From contig CM053162.1 of the NCBI GenBank assembly GCA_028571685.1, forward strand, positions 4,530,001 through 4,594,000: DNA of 64,000 bases, given 5' to 3'. Shown piece after piece: positions 1-11,562 of this stretch (its first letter is position 1; each line of letters starts with the position of its first letter). Below the pieces are notes generated by a model that made no database searches, was not told the DNA's origin, and saw nothing but the letters and a program-made list of their open reading frames with translations. The translations under genes were made by a program, and so were the position numbers. The stretch comes from Heterohyrax brucei (taxonomy: Eukaryota; Chordata; Mammalia; Hyracoidea; Procaviidae).

Positions 1-187
1 TGCCACTGTGCACAATGACCATTCCAGAAAGAGTTCCAAATTTGCTTTGAAGGGTGGATTAGGTGCTGGTATCAGTGCATAGCTTCCCAAGGAGAGTAGT
101 TTGAAGGTGACCATAGTAATATTCAGCAATGAGGTATGTAGCACTTAGAACAATTAAATTTGTGGACTTAATTGTCCAACCTCATAT
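1..187 (+). mobile_element. mariner-like transposon, 3' end
   Basis: Remnant of a Tc1/mariner DNA transposon cut off by the window edge. Bases 29-140 read, with one in-frame stop, as the C-terminus of a mariner transposase: FEGW..W..CIASQGE, then FEGD and a final stop at the AGCAATGA sequence. A GAACTTAATTGYCAG-type stretch and the terminal CCAACCTCATA at about 177-187 form the 3' inverted repeat. Two other loci here carry the same end. The catalytic domain lies outside the window. It cannot be active. Confidence 0.8.
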
Positions 188-789
188 ATAATTTTTTAAA
201 TAAAAATATTCATTTGAAAATGACTTATAAATGGCATAAAAACAGAGTCTAAATATCCTTCAAGATATCAGCAAAATACAAACTTATCTGAAAAGAAATT
301 ATACAAATTCATAGAAATTCAAAACCAATGGAAGATAAGAAGAGAAATAATTTCAGTCAAAAAGGAAATATTTTACTGATTTTCATACATTTCACCATAA
401 ATTAACTTGAGACTTTATATTGTACATAGAACTGCTTAGTATTTTCAGGGAGTTCTCATTTACTAAATTATAGCTGGGCAATCCTCTAATTATAGGACTT
501 TTGTGATGACCTTTTGTGATGACAATGTATTTTGACCACGTACTTTGTACTCATCCTTGTAACTTGTGTTAGAGAAATACAGAAAACTACTATGGAAATA
601 AGTTCATTTCCTCATGGAGGATTTGTCAGGGAGAGAAATAATGAAAATACAACCAATCACAATCTTTTGTGATAACAGAGTGAGAGATGAAAGAGTGATA
701 AGATAATCAAGATCACTGTTGTTCTAAGGAGTAACCAGTTCTGTTTAGGCTAAAGTGTAATAATAGTCAAGGTCCAAATCTTGGGTACA
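188..789. other. AT-rich DNA, nothing recognised
   Basis: No open frame of note, no SINE or LINE signature and no RNA gene were seen. The stretch is rich in short A and T runs. Confidence 0.5.
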
Positions 790-1600
790 TTTTTGCCCTA
801 AGCTTTATTTAGTTTTTTTGTTGATATTGCAGATATAACAGCAAAACATATGCATATTTAACAGTTTCTACATGTAGTTCTAAATTTAGTGGCATTAATT
901 ACATTTTTTGAGTTGTGCAACCATTCTCACAGTTTTTTTCTGAATTGTTCCTCCCTCATTAACATCAACTCACTTCTTCCTAAAGTTTGTATCTCACTTT
1001 TGAGTTGATGTTGTCAATTTGATCTCATGAAGATAAATGTTAAAAGAGCATGATACTCAAGGCTGACCTCTTTTTACTAAACTAAGATATTGTTCTATTA
1101 TAAGATGACTTCAGGGAATATTTTTGGTTTAAAGTTTAAAGATTATGTCAAAGCAATAACTTTTAGGCTTATCCACCCAACATGGCTCCAGAAAATCTAC
1201 AGTCCATAAGAAGTTTAAATTTTATTTTACATTTTCCCCCTTTTGATAAGGATTCATCTATGGAAACTTCCATCAAAATGTTCAACAACAGCTGGGCACG
1301 ATCTAGTTCTGATATAATGGCAAAGGAGGCAGTAGTGTTTGTGGGAAGTTAGCCAGATGTCTCAGATACAGTTTTAGTAGGAGAAATAAAGAAGAGAGAA
1401 GACGATCTGGCTTTCTATTTTATCACACTTTGGAAAATTATACACTTACATGTTTCTACTAACCTCTTTATTATTTCTGGTAGCTTCCCCTAACTCTCTG
1501 TTGCAGGTCTTTTTCAAAATTTGGCTTTAAAGTTTTTTCCCTGCCTTGTTTTTGTAGTTTTTTTTTTTTTTCTGGTGGTTCAAGACCTTTAATGTGACAC
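790..1600 (-). repeat. probable L1-type 3'UTR repeat, degenerate
   Basis: The stretch opens with a T-rich segment, then CAACAGTTTCTACATGTAG-like and GTGCAACCATTCTCAC-like segments, and later a tract of TGGCTCCAGAAA type. This order resembles the long antisense 3'UTRs of afrotherian L1 copies. No coding part is attached, so the family and orientation are inferred from general character only. It could be another lineage-specific LINE tail. Confidence 0.35.
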
Positions 1601-2400
1601 ATTATATCATAACTTTATTTCTACCTGTAGTTGTCTTTTGTTGCTTAGGTTCACCTCTCAGACACAGATAGTAAAATGGGAAATTGCTCTGCAATTTGGA
1701 ATGACAAGTGTGAGAATCTCTGTGTTAGGTTGCCAAAGGATGGAGTAGATTGGTAGATTTCAACTCTGGGAGGGAGTGCAGGGGAGTGGCCTAAATAATA
1801 CATTATTTAAGATTCTGACTCAAGGGGATAGATATGTGCTTCTTTGAAAGGATTAATGGTGAATCTGTGGGGCAGCCAGTACTGAGAAAACCTAGGCTAA
1901 ACTTTCAGTGGTCTACTGTAGTATACGTATTTTGTACTACAAGCCATGGCTTGAAAAGTGGAGAAATAAACTAGGAGATAAAAGGTTGCTTCGTATGTAA
2001 TGTGAGGGCAAGCACCGAATAGGTTTGTGATTATGCGCTTTTAATCCTATGACCAGGTGGTGGTTTTAATCTCTCTACCTGTTGATGAAGTGTTATACTC
2101 TTAAAACTCATGGGTTGTTGTTGTCATGCTTTTAAAACAGGATATGATTGTGCTGCTGTCTCTCTATTTGAACCCTAGTGGCATTGACCTTTTCAGTCTT
2201 TGAGTGACTAAAGCTCTTATTAATTTCCTGTAGAGCTGCAGACACTCTAAGGTGATAGAGTGGTGGGAAGTTGTTAACATGTGGGGCTCTAATTAACCTC
2301 TGAAAGATTTGTCTCTGTTCTCATTCTGATATCTAACAAAGCTTTAAAAATGGATACATAAGGAAAAAAAATACAACCACAACTGAAACAAAGAGGTAGA
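1601..2400. other. non-repeat DNA, nothing recognised
   Basis: Mixed-composition sequence with no convincing coding frame, repeat signature or RNA gene. Short acceptor-like pyrimidine-AG strings occur but no exon can be supported around them. Confidence 0.5.
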
Positions 2401-3423
2401 TTTTTTTTTTTATTGTGAATCAAGAACAATTTTACCATCTAAATCGTGTTGCAATATAACACCAAGAACTTTCACCTCTATTTTAACTGTCCCCCGCATC
2501 CACATGATAGCACTCTTCCCCTTTTGTTTGGAACTTCCTATGACCTTTTGATGTAGATCTGGCCTTCCCATCCATCAGCTTGACTCACACAAAGTAGTCC
2601 TCAGGCAACACCATGCACATATTTACACGTATGTTCACCTCCAGTATCACTCTATGTTTTGTAAGGTGCAGGTCAGTTTTGAGGAAGCAGGACCTGGTGC
2701 TGGATGCAGTTTAGGGTTAGAGAGTTGAGGGGCCACACTCTCAGGGGGCCCTCCATTCGCAAGGACCATCAAGTGTGGTCTTTGGGTAGAGTTCTATCTC
2801 TGCCCTCCACTCCATCACCTGCTGTGTCCTGAGCTCAGTTCTACCTACCTTATCTAGGCTGTCATTTGTGGTGGCTGGGCACCATGTAGTTCTTCTGGTC
2901 CCATACTGAAGCAGGCTATGGCTTATAAGACCCCTTTAATATGGTGTGCTCAGATTTTTCTCCTGTCCTCCATGTCCTCCATTTGCCTGGGGTCCAGGTG
3001 GATTAGGACCATGTGGTGCTGTGTAGATGGTAGCTTGCTAGCTTTTAAGACCACAGTCGCCACTCAACCAAGTTGTTTGTGGAGCGGTACCTTGAGAGAT
3101 GGAGAGAGAAAAACCTTGCATATCCCAATTAGCCTGGATGTCCCCTGACAGCATGTTCCCCGATCTCAGAACCAGTTTCTCTGTTTTTCCAAAGAGATGG
3201 TCCACATTAAGGGGGCAATTTGGTTTTGAAGTTGAGTAGTTGTGGGTACTGCACTTCTAGTAAACCATCCCTCTCCAACCCTGCCCCCTGCAACATAACT
3301 GCCGAATACGGATTCCTACTCTGCTTAAATGATTAGCTGCATCCTGATAGCAAAATTTGTCCTTTTGTATCTGTCTAATTTCACTCACCATAATTTCCTG
3401 TAGATGGTCCCACATCGACAGAA

Positions 3424-5187
3424 TGGGTATTGGACGTCATCAAATGCCTTTTCTGCATTGATTGATAGAATCGGGTGGTTCTTGTCTTTTATTTTGTTTA
3501 TGTGGTTGATTGTTTTCCTTATGTTAAAACATCCCTGCATCCCTGATACGAAGCCTACTTGACCGTGATGAACTATTTTTTTTTTGATATGTTGCTGAAT
3601 TCTGTTCGCTAGGATTTTGTTAAGGATTTTTGCACCTAAGTACATGAGAGACTGATCTGTAATTTTTCTTTTTTGTACTGTCTTTACCTCGTTTTGGTAC
3701 CAGGGTTATACTGGCTTCATAAAGCAAATTGGAGAGTATTCCATCCTTTTCTACACTCTAGAATACATTTAGAACATTTGATAAAATTGTACAGTGAAGG
3801 CTTCAGGGCCAAGGCTTTTTTGGGGATGGAATTTTTCAAATAACTTTTTCAGTTTCTTTTTTTGTAATGGGTTTGTTTAGTTGTTCTATCTCTAATTTTA
3901 GTAGTTTAGGTTGGTGGCATTGTTGCAGAAAATTGTCTATTTCCTTTAGGTTTTCAAGTTTATCAGAGTATAATTTTTCATAGTGTTCTTGTATGATTCT
4001 TTTAATTTCAGCAGGGTCCATTGTGATATTGCCCATCTCGTTTCTCATTTGCGTTATTTGTTTCTTCTCCTGTTTTTATTTTGTCACTTTGGCCAATGGC
4101 TTATCAACTTTGTGGCCCTTTTCAAAAAAAAAAGTCTTGTCCACTGTTTCAATAATTTTTCTATTTTCTATTTCATGTCTTTCTGCTCTAATTTTAATAA
4201 TTTGCTTTTTTCTGGAGCCTGATGGGTTCTTTTGCTGAGATCTTTCTAGTTGTTCAAGTTGATGGGTTAATTCTTTGATTTGTGTCCTTTCTTCTTTTTA
4301 AATTTGTGCATTTATTAAAATGAACTGACCTCTGAACACTGCTTTTCCTGTGTCCCATAGATTTTGGTAGGATGTGTCTTCATTCTCATTTGATTCTGTA
4401 AAAGTCTTTACTGCGTCTTTGATTTCTTCTTTTACCCAGTAGTTCTTGAGCAAAATGTTATTCAGTATCCATGATTTTGATCTAATTTTCATATTTTTTG
4501 TTACTGATTACTAGTTTTATGCTCTGAGAGGAAGCTTTGATCATTTCAATAGTTTGAATTTTTTTTAAGTATTGTTCTGTGACCTAATATGTGGTCACTT
4601 CTGGAGAACATTCCGTGAGTATTAGAAAGGAAAGTATACTTGGCTTCAGTTGGATGAAGTGTTCTGAATATGTCTGTAAGGTCAGTTTGGTTGATTGTGG
4701 CATTTAGATCCTGTGTGTGTTTACTAAGGTCTTTTCAGGTTGTTCTGTCCTTTGTTGAAGCGTCCTGCTATTGTTGTGGGGCTGTCTCTTTCTGCTTTCA
4801 GTGCAAATAGTGTTTTGTTTTCTGTATTTAGGAGTCTTTTCATTGCGTGTGTAGATATTTAACATGGTTATGTCCTCCTATTGAATTGGTCTTTGACCAT
4901 TAGACCGTGACCCTCTTCATCTTGTATGGTGGATTTAACTTTAAAGTCTATTTTCTCAGAGTTTAGTATTGCCACTCCTGCTCTTTTAAGAATGTCAGTA
5001 ACCTGATATATTTTTTTCCAACTTTTGAGTTGTAGTTTGTTTGTGTCTTTGAGTGTAAGGTGTGTATGTAGCATATAGATGGATAATTTTTTTTTATACA
5101 ATCTGCTACTCTCCTTCTCTTGATTGGTGCATTTAGTCCACTTATATTCAGTGTAATTATTGACAAGTATGATGTTAGCATTGTCAT
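3424..5187 (-). pseudogene. L1 ORF2 remnant: endonuclease to RT motif A
   Basis: The ORF2 protein would be an endonuclease and reverse transcriptase. The start (ATG at 5187) gives the standard L1 opening, SIITLNISGLNAPIKRRRV. Broken frames continue through the endonuclease into the RT fingers ([20 protein letters not shown]) and the motif A area, [10 protein letters not shown]. The usual catalytic Asp before AEKAFD reads Asn. Sequence then breaks at about 3424, with no motif B, no FADD box and no cysteine-rich end. Many stops and frameshifts. Clearly dead. Confidence 0.85.
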
Positions 5188-5627
5188 TTCAATGCCTTTT
5201 TTTAAGTGTTATGAACAGTTCCTCTGTTGCATTCATTTTCTGTGCTGAGTCTTTTTTCCTTTATGTATTTTCTTTCACTGGCTTTCAGTGTTTATTTTCT
5301 TGAAATTTTGATTCTGTATATTTCTTTTTGACATGTAGAATTACAGGTTTCTTTTGTGGTTACTCCCTTAGTTCCTTTTATTAATCTAAAAGTAGTCCAA
5401 ACATCTGTGTCTGTGTATCTTATTGTCTTGTGCCACATCTGGAAGGTCTATGTGTACCTTCCTTTGACCCTCTTTTTCACATAATACAGTTGTCACTTAT
5501 ATCTAGAGATCTCTGAATTCCTATTTTTTTTGTGATTTAGTTTTGGTTATCATTTTTGAATTTTCTTTCCTGATGTTATTTAGATGCTCTGTCAAGCGCT
5601 GGATGTTTAAGTATATATCTAATGATA

Positions 5628-7067
5628 CTGATTTTCTAATCTAAGAATTTCCTTTAATCTTTCTTGTAATTTTTGGTTGGGTTCTTACAAATTCTTTAAG
5701 TTTCTGTTGATCTGTGAAATTCTTAATTTCACCTTTGTACTTGAGAGACAATTTTGCAGGATATATTATTCTCGGTTGACAGATTTTTTTTCCCCCCCTT
5801 CAGGGCTTTGTATATGTTATCCAATTGTCTTCTGGCCAGCATCATTTCACCTGAGTAGTCTGACCTTAATCTTAAAATTTTCCTTTATTGGTTATTTTTT
5901 GCTTATTTCTGGTTACCCTCAGTAGTTTTCTTGTCTCTAGTTTTATTCAGCTTGATTATGATATGCCTCGGTGTATTTCTTTGAGATCTACCTTGAGGGG
6001 GTTTCAATAAGCATCATGAATGGAGATCTTCTCATCTTTCATGATATCAGGGAAGTTTTCTGTCAGTAGGTCTTCAACTATTTGCTCTGTATTTTCAGCT
6101 ATACCACCTGTTCTGGTACTCTAATCACACAGATATTATTTCTCTTAATGGAATCCCACATCACCCTTAGGGATTCTTCACATTTATTGAGTCTTTTATC
6201 TGATTTTTCTTCATGTATGCTGGTGTTGTTTACTTTGTCTTCAAGCTCACTAAATCTGTCTTCCATGTCTTCAATCCTGCTTCTTTGACTTTCTATTGAG
6301 TTAACCCGCTCAGAGATTTTATTGTTAACCTGTCAAATTACAGATCGTTGCTGCTCAAGCACTTCTTGCAGCTTACTTTTCAGTGTGCTTTCCTGTATTT
6401 TGCCTGACCTCTCTCCTGATATCTTGCTGTTTTAGTCAGGTAGTGCTGCTCTAACAGAAATACCATGAAGTGGATGGCTTCAACAAAGGAAAGTTTATTC
6501 TTACACAGTCTGGTAGGCTACACGTCCAAATTCAGGATGTCCATGCTAGGGGAAGGCTTTCCCTCTCATTGCCTCTGGAGGAAAGTCTGGTATTGCATCA
6601 GTCTTTGTCCAGGGAATATCCTGGCACAGGAACCTTGGGTCTGAAGGACATGCTCTTCTCCTGATGCTGCTTTCTTGATGGTGTGAGGTTCCCATTTCTC
6701 CATTTGCTTCCGTTTCCGTTTATCTCTTGCAGGATGAAATGATTAGTGGTAGGGCAAGCCATACTCCAAGGAAACCCCCTTTACAGTAGAGCAGGGAGGT
6801 AATCCTATGAAGGGATTTACAGCCCCACCCTAATCGTTTAACATACAGCACAGGAAAAATCACAAAATAGAGGGTAATCACAAAATGCAGGGAATCCCAT
6901 GGCCCAGCCACACAGCTACACCTATTTTTTGGGGGGACACAGTTCAATCCATGACACTTGCACGGCTCTGTACATCAGTGTTTTGTATTCTGTCTCTGAT
7001 AGTTGTGGTAACTCTTTGTCATCTGGGAAATTTGTGGATGCTTTGTTTTGGGAATTTTGGGAAGCCA
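5628..7067 (-). pseudogene. L1 ORF1 remnant, split by an LTR
   Basis: ORF1 encodes the RNA-binding chaperone of L1. The ATG at 7067 begins MASQNSQNKASTNFPDD, matching the ORF1 start of the L1 at 55293. The body is interrupted by the solo LTR at 6428-6956 and resumes below it. The C-terminal part (about 6050 down to 5628) matches the RNA-binding end of other L1 ORF1 copies here but carries stops. Not translatable. Confidence 0.8.
6428..6956 (-). mobile_element. solo LTR, MaLR-like, with 5-bp target duplication
   Basis: A 529-bp antisense LTR begins TGTTTTAGTC and ends TCCATGACA, giving TGT...ACA ends. It is flanked by perfect CTTGC repeats at 6423-6427 and 6957-6961. In sense orientation its 3' part carries an AATAAA signal and the GGTATTTCTGTTA segment shared with the provirus at 28052. 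No internal sequence remains, consistent with LTR-LTR recombination. It sits inside L1 ORF1, so it is younger than that L1. Confidence 0.88.
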
Positions 7068-8622
7068 TAGTAGTCTGCTTCTTCAGGTGTTTAGAGACTG
7101 CTGTCTCCAAGCCATCTGGAATTCACTGCAATGAAAGTCACTTAATGGGTTTTATGGCCTGGCCAGTGTCTCTCTGTTAGGGCTGGGCCACAGTTTCTCT
7201 GTGCAGTCTGATTACTTTCTGTTGCATGCTTTTATTGTCCTGCACTGGTCTGCTGCTTGTGCAGCTCTCAGGTGGGGTACTCGTACCTGCTTTCAGCGGC
7301 ACCATCACTGCTTTTGCCTCTGGGGTGGGTTGCTTAGGCACTGTGCTTTCACAGCCACTCCAAGGTGGGCAGGACTCAAGTGCTGCTGCTGCAGCTTTCT
7401 TTGACTTGTGTAGATCCCTCAAGGAGCTTTAGCCTCAAACTCAAGTGTAGGGAAAGGGAATGGTTGCTTGCTTGTGCCTTTGGCTGCCTACCTGCCGGGA
7501 CAATCACTCCCCCTCCCACAGGTTGCCTGAGCCCAGTTCCCTCTGGCACACATGGCAACAATGGCTGTCTAGCCACTGGGGCAATCTCTCCCCTCCTCCC
7601 GGTTCACCAGAGCTCAAGCCTTCCAGGTGTATGCAGCAGTAAAGGTTGCCTAGTGGCTGCTGCTCACTGCCTTTCCCACGGTCACCTGGGATCAGATCTC
7701 TCAGGCACATGCAGCTCCAATGGCTGCTCAGCTGCTGGGGGTAATCACTCCAGACCTGCCTGGTTGCCTGAGCCCAAGCCTGACTGGCCCACACAGCACC
7801 AATCCTTTCCTAGCCATGGGAGCACTGTCTCAATCCCCCAACCCCCAGGCTGTGGGAGCCCAGAGCTTCCTGGCCCACTGGCTCCAAGGCCAGCCCCAGC
7901 TCTGCCAGCAGAATGGCTGTTTACTCTTCCCCCATATGCCCCGTGATCTCCTGCTCCATAGCCCGGTGGTGCCTGGGCCCAGGTCTCCCAGTCCTACACA
8001 AGACTAAGGCCTGCTGTGTAGAGTGCACTTGCATGTTCCCTTCCAGCTCTGTTCTCTCCTGCTCTGTTTTCCTGGGATGCTGGGAGTCTTGGCCTCCTGT
8101 CCCTGTGCTCCTTGCACTGTCTCCCTGTTCCTTCAGCTGGGGCCTCCCGGACCCTTGCCACTTAGATCAGTTCCTGGCCAGTGGGGCACTGATCAATGGC
8201 CAGCCTCATCTCAGAGTGTTCTAACCTGTGTGTGGGTCTTCAAGTCTGCGCTGAGGGTTGTGGCTGTGATGCTTAGGCTGCGGCAGGTCTCCTTAGTTAA
8301 ATTCAGGGTTGCTCCAGCTCTTGTTTCTCAGCTCCACTTGCTTGCTAAGGTTTGCTGGGGGTGGGTTTTCTCCCTGCCCCAGTTGCCTTCAGTTTGCTGA
8401 GAATCTCTGCCCAGGCCACGTTGTTTTATCCAAAGTGGTTCACAGTTCCTAAGATCTTCTTTTGGCTCCCTTTGTACTTAGGGTTCTCCAAGCAGAGGTT
8501 AGTCCCTGTAGATTGCTGTATTTGTTGGATTTCATTAATTTTGAGGTTCTTAGTTGTTTGAAGGTCTAGCAGGGACACGTTGTTACTCCGCCCTCTTGGC
8601 TCTGCCTCCTTGGGGTAATTAC
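7068..8622 (-). mobile_element. L1 5'UTR, GC-rich
   Basis: This is the promoter-bearing leader of the L1 at 2401-8622. It is much richer in G and C than the surroundings. It contains about five imperfect repeats of roughly 80 bp at 7500-7870. The opposite (plus) strand carries long open frames, including 7365-7946. The 5' terminus at 8590-8622 contains the conserved GAGCCAAGA motif, a degenerate form of the YY1-type CAAGATGGC site at L1 5' ends. Confidence 0.75.
7500..7870 (-). repeat. tandem ~80-bp repeats in L1 5'UTR (about 5 units)
   Basis: The landmark CCTGAGCCCA (plus-strand reading), or a close variant, recurs at about 7526, 7607, 7684, 7767 and 7854, spacings of 77-87 bp. Each is followed by an AATGGCTGYC-type segment in most units. 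The same repeat occurs in the L1 5'UTR at 54180-54815. Confidence 0.7.
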
Positions 8623-8997
8623 TTACCAAGGACTGATCTTTAACCCAACAATATCACCCTGTTTACCTCTCTTACCCTTTCCCTGGGTCTAATCAGGTTT
8701 TGCCTAGAAGGAAAGGCATATTATGAGGGAGGCATTGAAACCAGAGGGGAAGGGTCCAGATTAGTCCCAGAAAAAAAGTATTAATTGAACATCCTTTCTG
8801 AACCTGCAAGTCTATGAACAGAAACTGGAATTACTTGTGGTTGAGAATAGAAGAAAGAGGGATCTAATAATAAGCTTTATGTCTGGGCAGGATTTTAATA
8901 GTGAGTGTAGTGACTACATTGTACATTTCCAAAAGCAGAACGAATTCATTTTGTAATTGGGAACAATTTAATTGATTAATTCAATATGACGTTTCAT
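8623..8997. other. non-repeat DNA, nothing recognised
   Basis: This lies between the L1 5' end and the first orphan SINE tail. No frame, repeat or RNA signature was seen. Confidence 0.45.
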
Positions 8998-9028
8998 ATC
9001 CACTCGATGGCACTTGACTTGGCTTGGC
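8998..9028 (+). mobile_element. orphan SINE/RTE 3' tail
   Basis: A 31-bp piece containing CACTCGATGGCACTTGACTT followed by GGCTTGGC, with no SINE body on its left. The core matches the 3' end of the SINE at 58608-58698. CATAT and CATGTAT-like sequences flank it but no exact duplication is clear. Confidence 0.65.
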
Positions 9029-9069
9029 ATCATGTATAAATCCTGTGCTAACAACTTGTAGCTGGTTCT

Positions 9070-9735
9070 GTTGTTGCTGGGTGCTGTCCAGTTGGTTCTG
9101 ACTCATAGCAACCTTATGAACAACAGAAGAAAACACTACAATGTCTTGTGCCACGTCCACAATCATATTTATGCTTAAGCCTATTGTTGTGGCCACTGTG
9201 TCAATCCATCTCATCAAAGGTTTTCTTTTTCACTGACCCTCCACTCTATCAAGCATGGTGTCCTCCTCTAGGGACTGCTCCATCCTCACAACAGGTCCAA
9301 AGTACATAAGATGCAGTCTTGCCATCTTTGCTCCCAAGGAGTGCTTTGGTTGTACTTCTTCCAGAACAGCTCTGTTTGTTCTTTGGGCAGTCCATTCAAC
9401 ATTCTTCTCCAACACTACAATTCAAAGGCATCCATTCTTCTTCTGTCTTTCTTGTTCATTGTCCAGCTTTTGCATGCATATGATGCAACTGAAAATACCA
9501 CGGCTTGGGTCAGGCACATTTTAGTCTTCAAGATGACATCTTTACTTTTGAATACTTTAAAGAGGTCCTCTGCAGCAGATTTTCCCAGTGCAATGTGTCT
9601 TGAATTCTTAACTGCTGCTTTCATAGGCATTGATTGTGGACCCAAGTAAAATGAAATTCTTGACAACCTCAATCTTTTCTCCATTTATGACAATGTTGCT
9701 TACTGGTCCAGTTGTAAGGATTTTTGTAGGTGTTT
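9070..9735 (-). mobile_element. RTE-clade LINE, 3' fragment
   Basis: An antisense RTE retrotransposon fragment truncated in the reverse transcriptase region. It begins on the left with the 3'-terminal CAGTTGGTTCTGACTCATAG segment and runs through the conserved 3' coding part (CAGTCCATTCAACATTCTTC, TTTTGCATGCATATGATGCA). The same block appears at 32125, 39380 and in part at 33610. Stops and indels are present throughout. RTE elements supply the enzyme that mobilises SINEs sharing their 3' ends. Confidence 0.85.
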
Positions 9736-11404
9736 TTCAAGCAGCTTTTTAAAATGAAGCCAGATTCCACACGTAGTATCTCTGGACACTGACAGGGAAC
9801 CAATCAATTTAGGAAAAATCTCTGAAGATTGCTAAAAACCGAAATGAAAAATCATGAAGGCTGCATTGATTTTTCTCTGCAGAGATTTTTGTAAACAGGA
9901 TAGAAACCCATCAAACTGAGGTTAAGGAGTTAGGCTGAAGTGAAATGGAGAATTGACCCTATGAAGAGCCAGTCTCTAGGATGAGTTAACAGGTGATGCC
10001 ATCCCTTTCTCCACTGCCAGGTGCTGTGAATTTACCGCACAAAATGCTGACATTTTGAAGATACAGCCTCCAAATTCCATTTTCCATCCTCTCTTTGGTA
10101 TTCTCTTTGGATCTGGCCCTAGATTGGCTGATCTTGGAAATCTCCATAAATGGAGCCCTTCCTTTTTTCTTGCATCTCTCTCCTAATATCCTAATAGACA
10201 AGTTTACTTGGTAGTTGGGAGTTCTACCTAATAGAAAGTGTTACCAGGGGAAAACTCTACTGTTGACAACTGCTTGATTTCCTTCTCTCAGGTTTGACAG
10301 CCTTTGTAAAGGAGTGGCCTCTGGAGTCCTGTTTCAGAAGACAGAGAAAGAGGAGTCTGTTCATCTGTTACCACAGATTAAAGAACTCACCTTTGAAAAC
10401 TTGATTTTGGGGCCAGCCACACTTAGAATCAGTGTGTGCTGAATGGGGATGAATGTGTGGTGTTCAGACTGGTTCTCACAGATTTTAACTACAAATCATA
10501 GATAAATTCTTGGGGATGGCATTTTTGAAATTAATTTAGTGCTAAAAGACTATCAGTGCATTATGCTTATTGAATGTTCCATTTGCTATTAACATTAGGG
10601 AACATTTAGAAATATGATGTACAATAAGGAACTTGCTAATGAACTCCATATGCCCATATGACGTTCGATGAAATAATACTGCCCTGTGTCATGTGTATAG
10701 TTACCATGCACTAGGTGTTGATCTTTGCATAGAACTGATTTGTCAAATTAGGTTCCTAAGTTAGCTCTTGACCTAGCAGTAGGATGTTGGCAAGAAGGAT
10801 CTAACTGTTAGGTTATTAAGGCCCCTCACATCTATACTCACTAATTTCCTTTCCACTTCTTACTTTATTTGGATTTTTTACTATTTACACTACCGGCAAA
10901 GTGGACAAGTAAAAATAAATGAGTCCTTAATTAGTAAGTTTTGCTCATTAGCCTGAGTGGTTTGTTTAGCGAGGGAGATGGTTAGCATTATTGACAAAAA
11001 ATATTTTTGTATTAATGTTGACTTCTTTTGTTTTTACATTGGAGTATGAGTGGTACTTCCCAATATGCTGTGTGAATGGCTTCTTTTAGTGTGGCCGAGA
11101 AACTGAAGGTGGGGTGTGTTGAGGGCACAAAACAGTACGAACAAAAAACTTCTCTCCTTGGACTTATAGGACAACAAAGTATGAATTATATTCTTACTGG
11201 AAGTGGGTGTCCTGGACAGCTCATAACACTGGTTTGGCTAGAGATAGCTATTGTAGGCTTGAAGCACATTAATAGGATAATCAACGATGTCATTATGTGT
11301 CAGGAGAGATCCTTTCACCTTTGTGATTCTGCATACTTTGCCGAGAGAAGTCTAGGGTAATCCCTGGTTTCTTTAAACTCATTTCACGATTGATCAGACA
11401 CTTG
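9736..11404. other. non-repeat DNA, no gene supported
   Basis: About 1.7 kb without a recognised repeat. A 94-codon frame at 11076-11360 has no recognisable domain, signal or similarity and no splice context, so it is not called as a gene. A pyrimidine-AG string near 10290-10303 resembles a splice acceptor but stands alone. Confidence 0.45.
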
Positions 11405-11562
11405 AGCCAGATCCGACTTGATGGCACTTGACTTGGCTGTATGTTGACCAAAAGGTTGGCGGTTCAAATCTACCAGGCGCTCCTGGAAAATTTGAGGGGG
11501 AAGTTTTACTCTGTCCTCTATGAGTCTTTATCAGTCAGAATTCACTCAAGGGAAGTGGGTTG
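11405..11562 (+). mobile_element. AfroSINE body preceded by a second SINE tail
   Basis: Bases 11405-11438 are a SINE 3' tail (GATCCGACTTGATGGCACTT...). Directly after it comes a 5'-truncated AfroSINE that starts inside the tRNA-like head, with B-box-like GGCGGTTCAAATCTACC and then ACCAGGCGCTCCT, ending GGGAAGTGGGTT. The A box is missing. The tail-then-body order suggests a partial dimer or one insertion into another. Confidence 0.75.

Larger units (their letters stand above)
2401..8622 (-). mobile_element. L1 LINE, both ends present, internally deleted
   Basis: Reading on the minus strand, this L1 starts near 8622 with the usual GC-rich leader (GAGGCAGAGCCAAGAGGGCGG), followed by a 1.5 kb 5'UTR, ORF1, ORF2, a 3'UTR and a poly(A) tail seen here as the T run at 2401-2411. 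The 3'UTR (2412 to about 3422) matches that of the sense L1 ending at 61240. ORF2 jumps straight from reverse transcriptase motif A to sequence downstream of ORF2, so about two thirds of ORF2 is missing. A solo LTR sits in ORF1. No clean target duplication was found. Confidence 0.85.

Noticed and set aside
8023..8400. 125-codon frame on the plus strand
   Set aside because: Antisense to the L1 5'UTR, GC-rich. Not supported as a separate gene.
11076..11360. 94-codon open frame in non-repeat DNA
   Set aside because: No recognisable domain, no start or splice context and no compositional sign of coding. Frames of this length are expected by chance.
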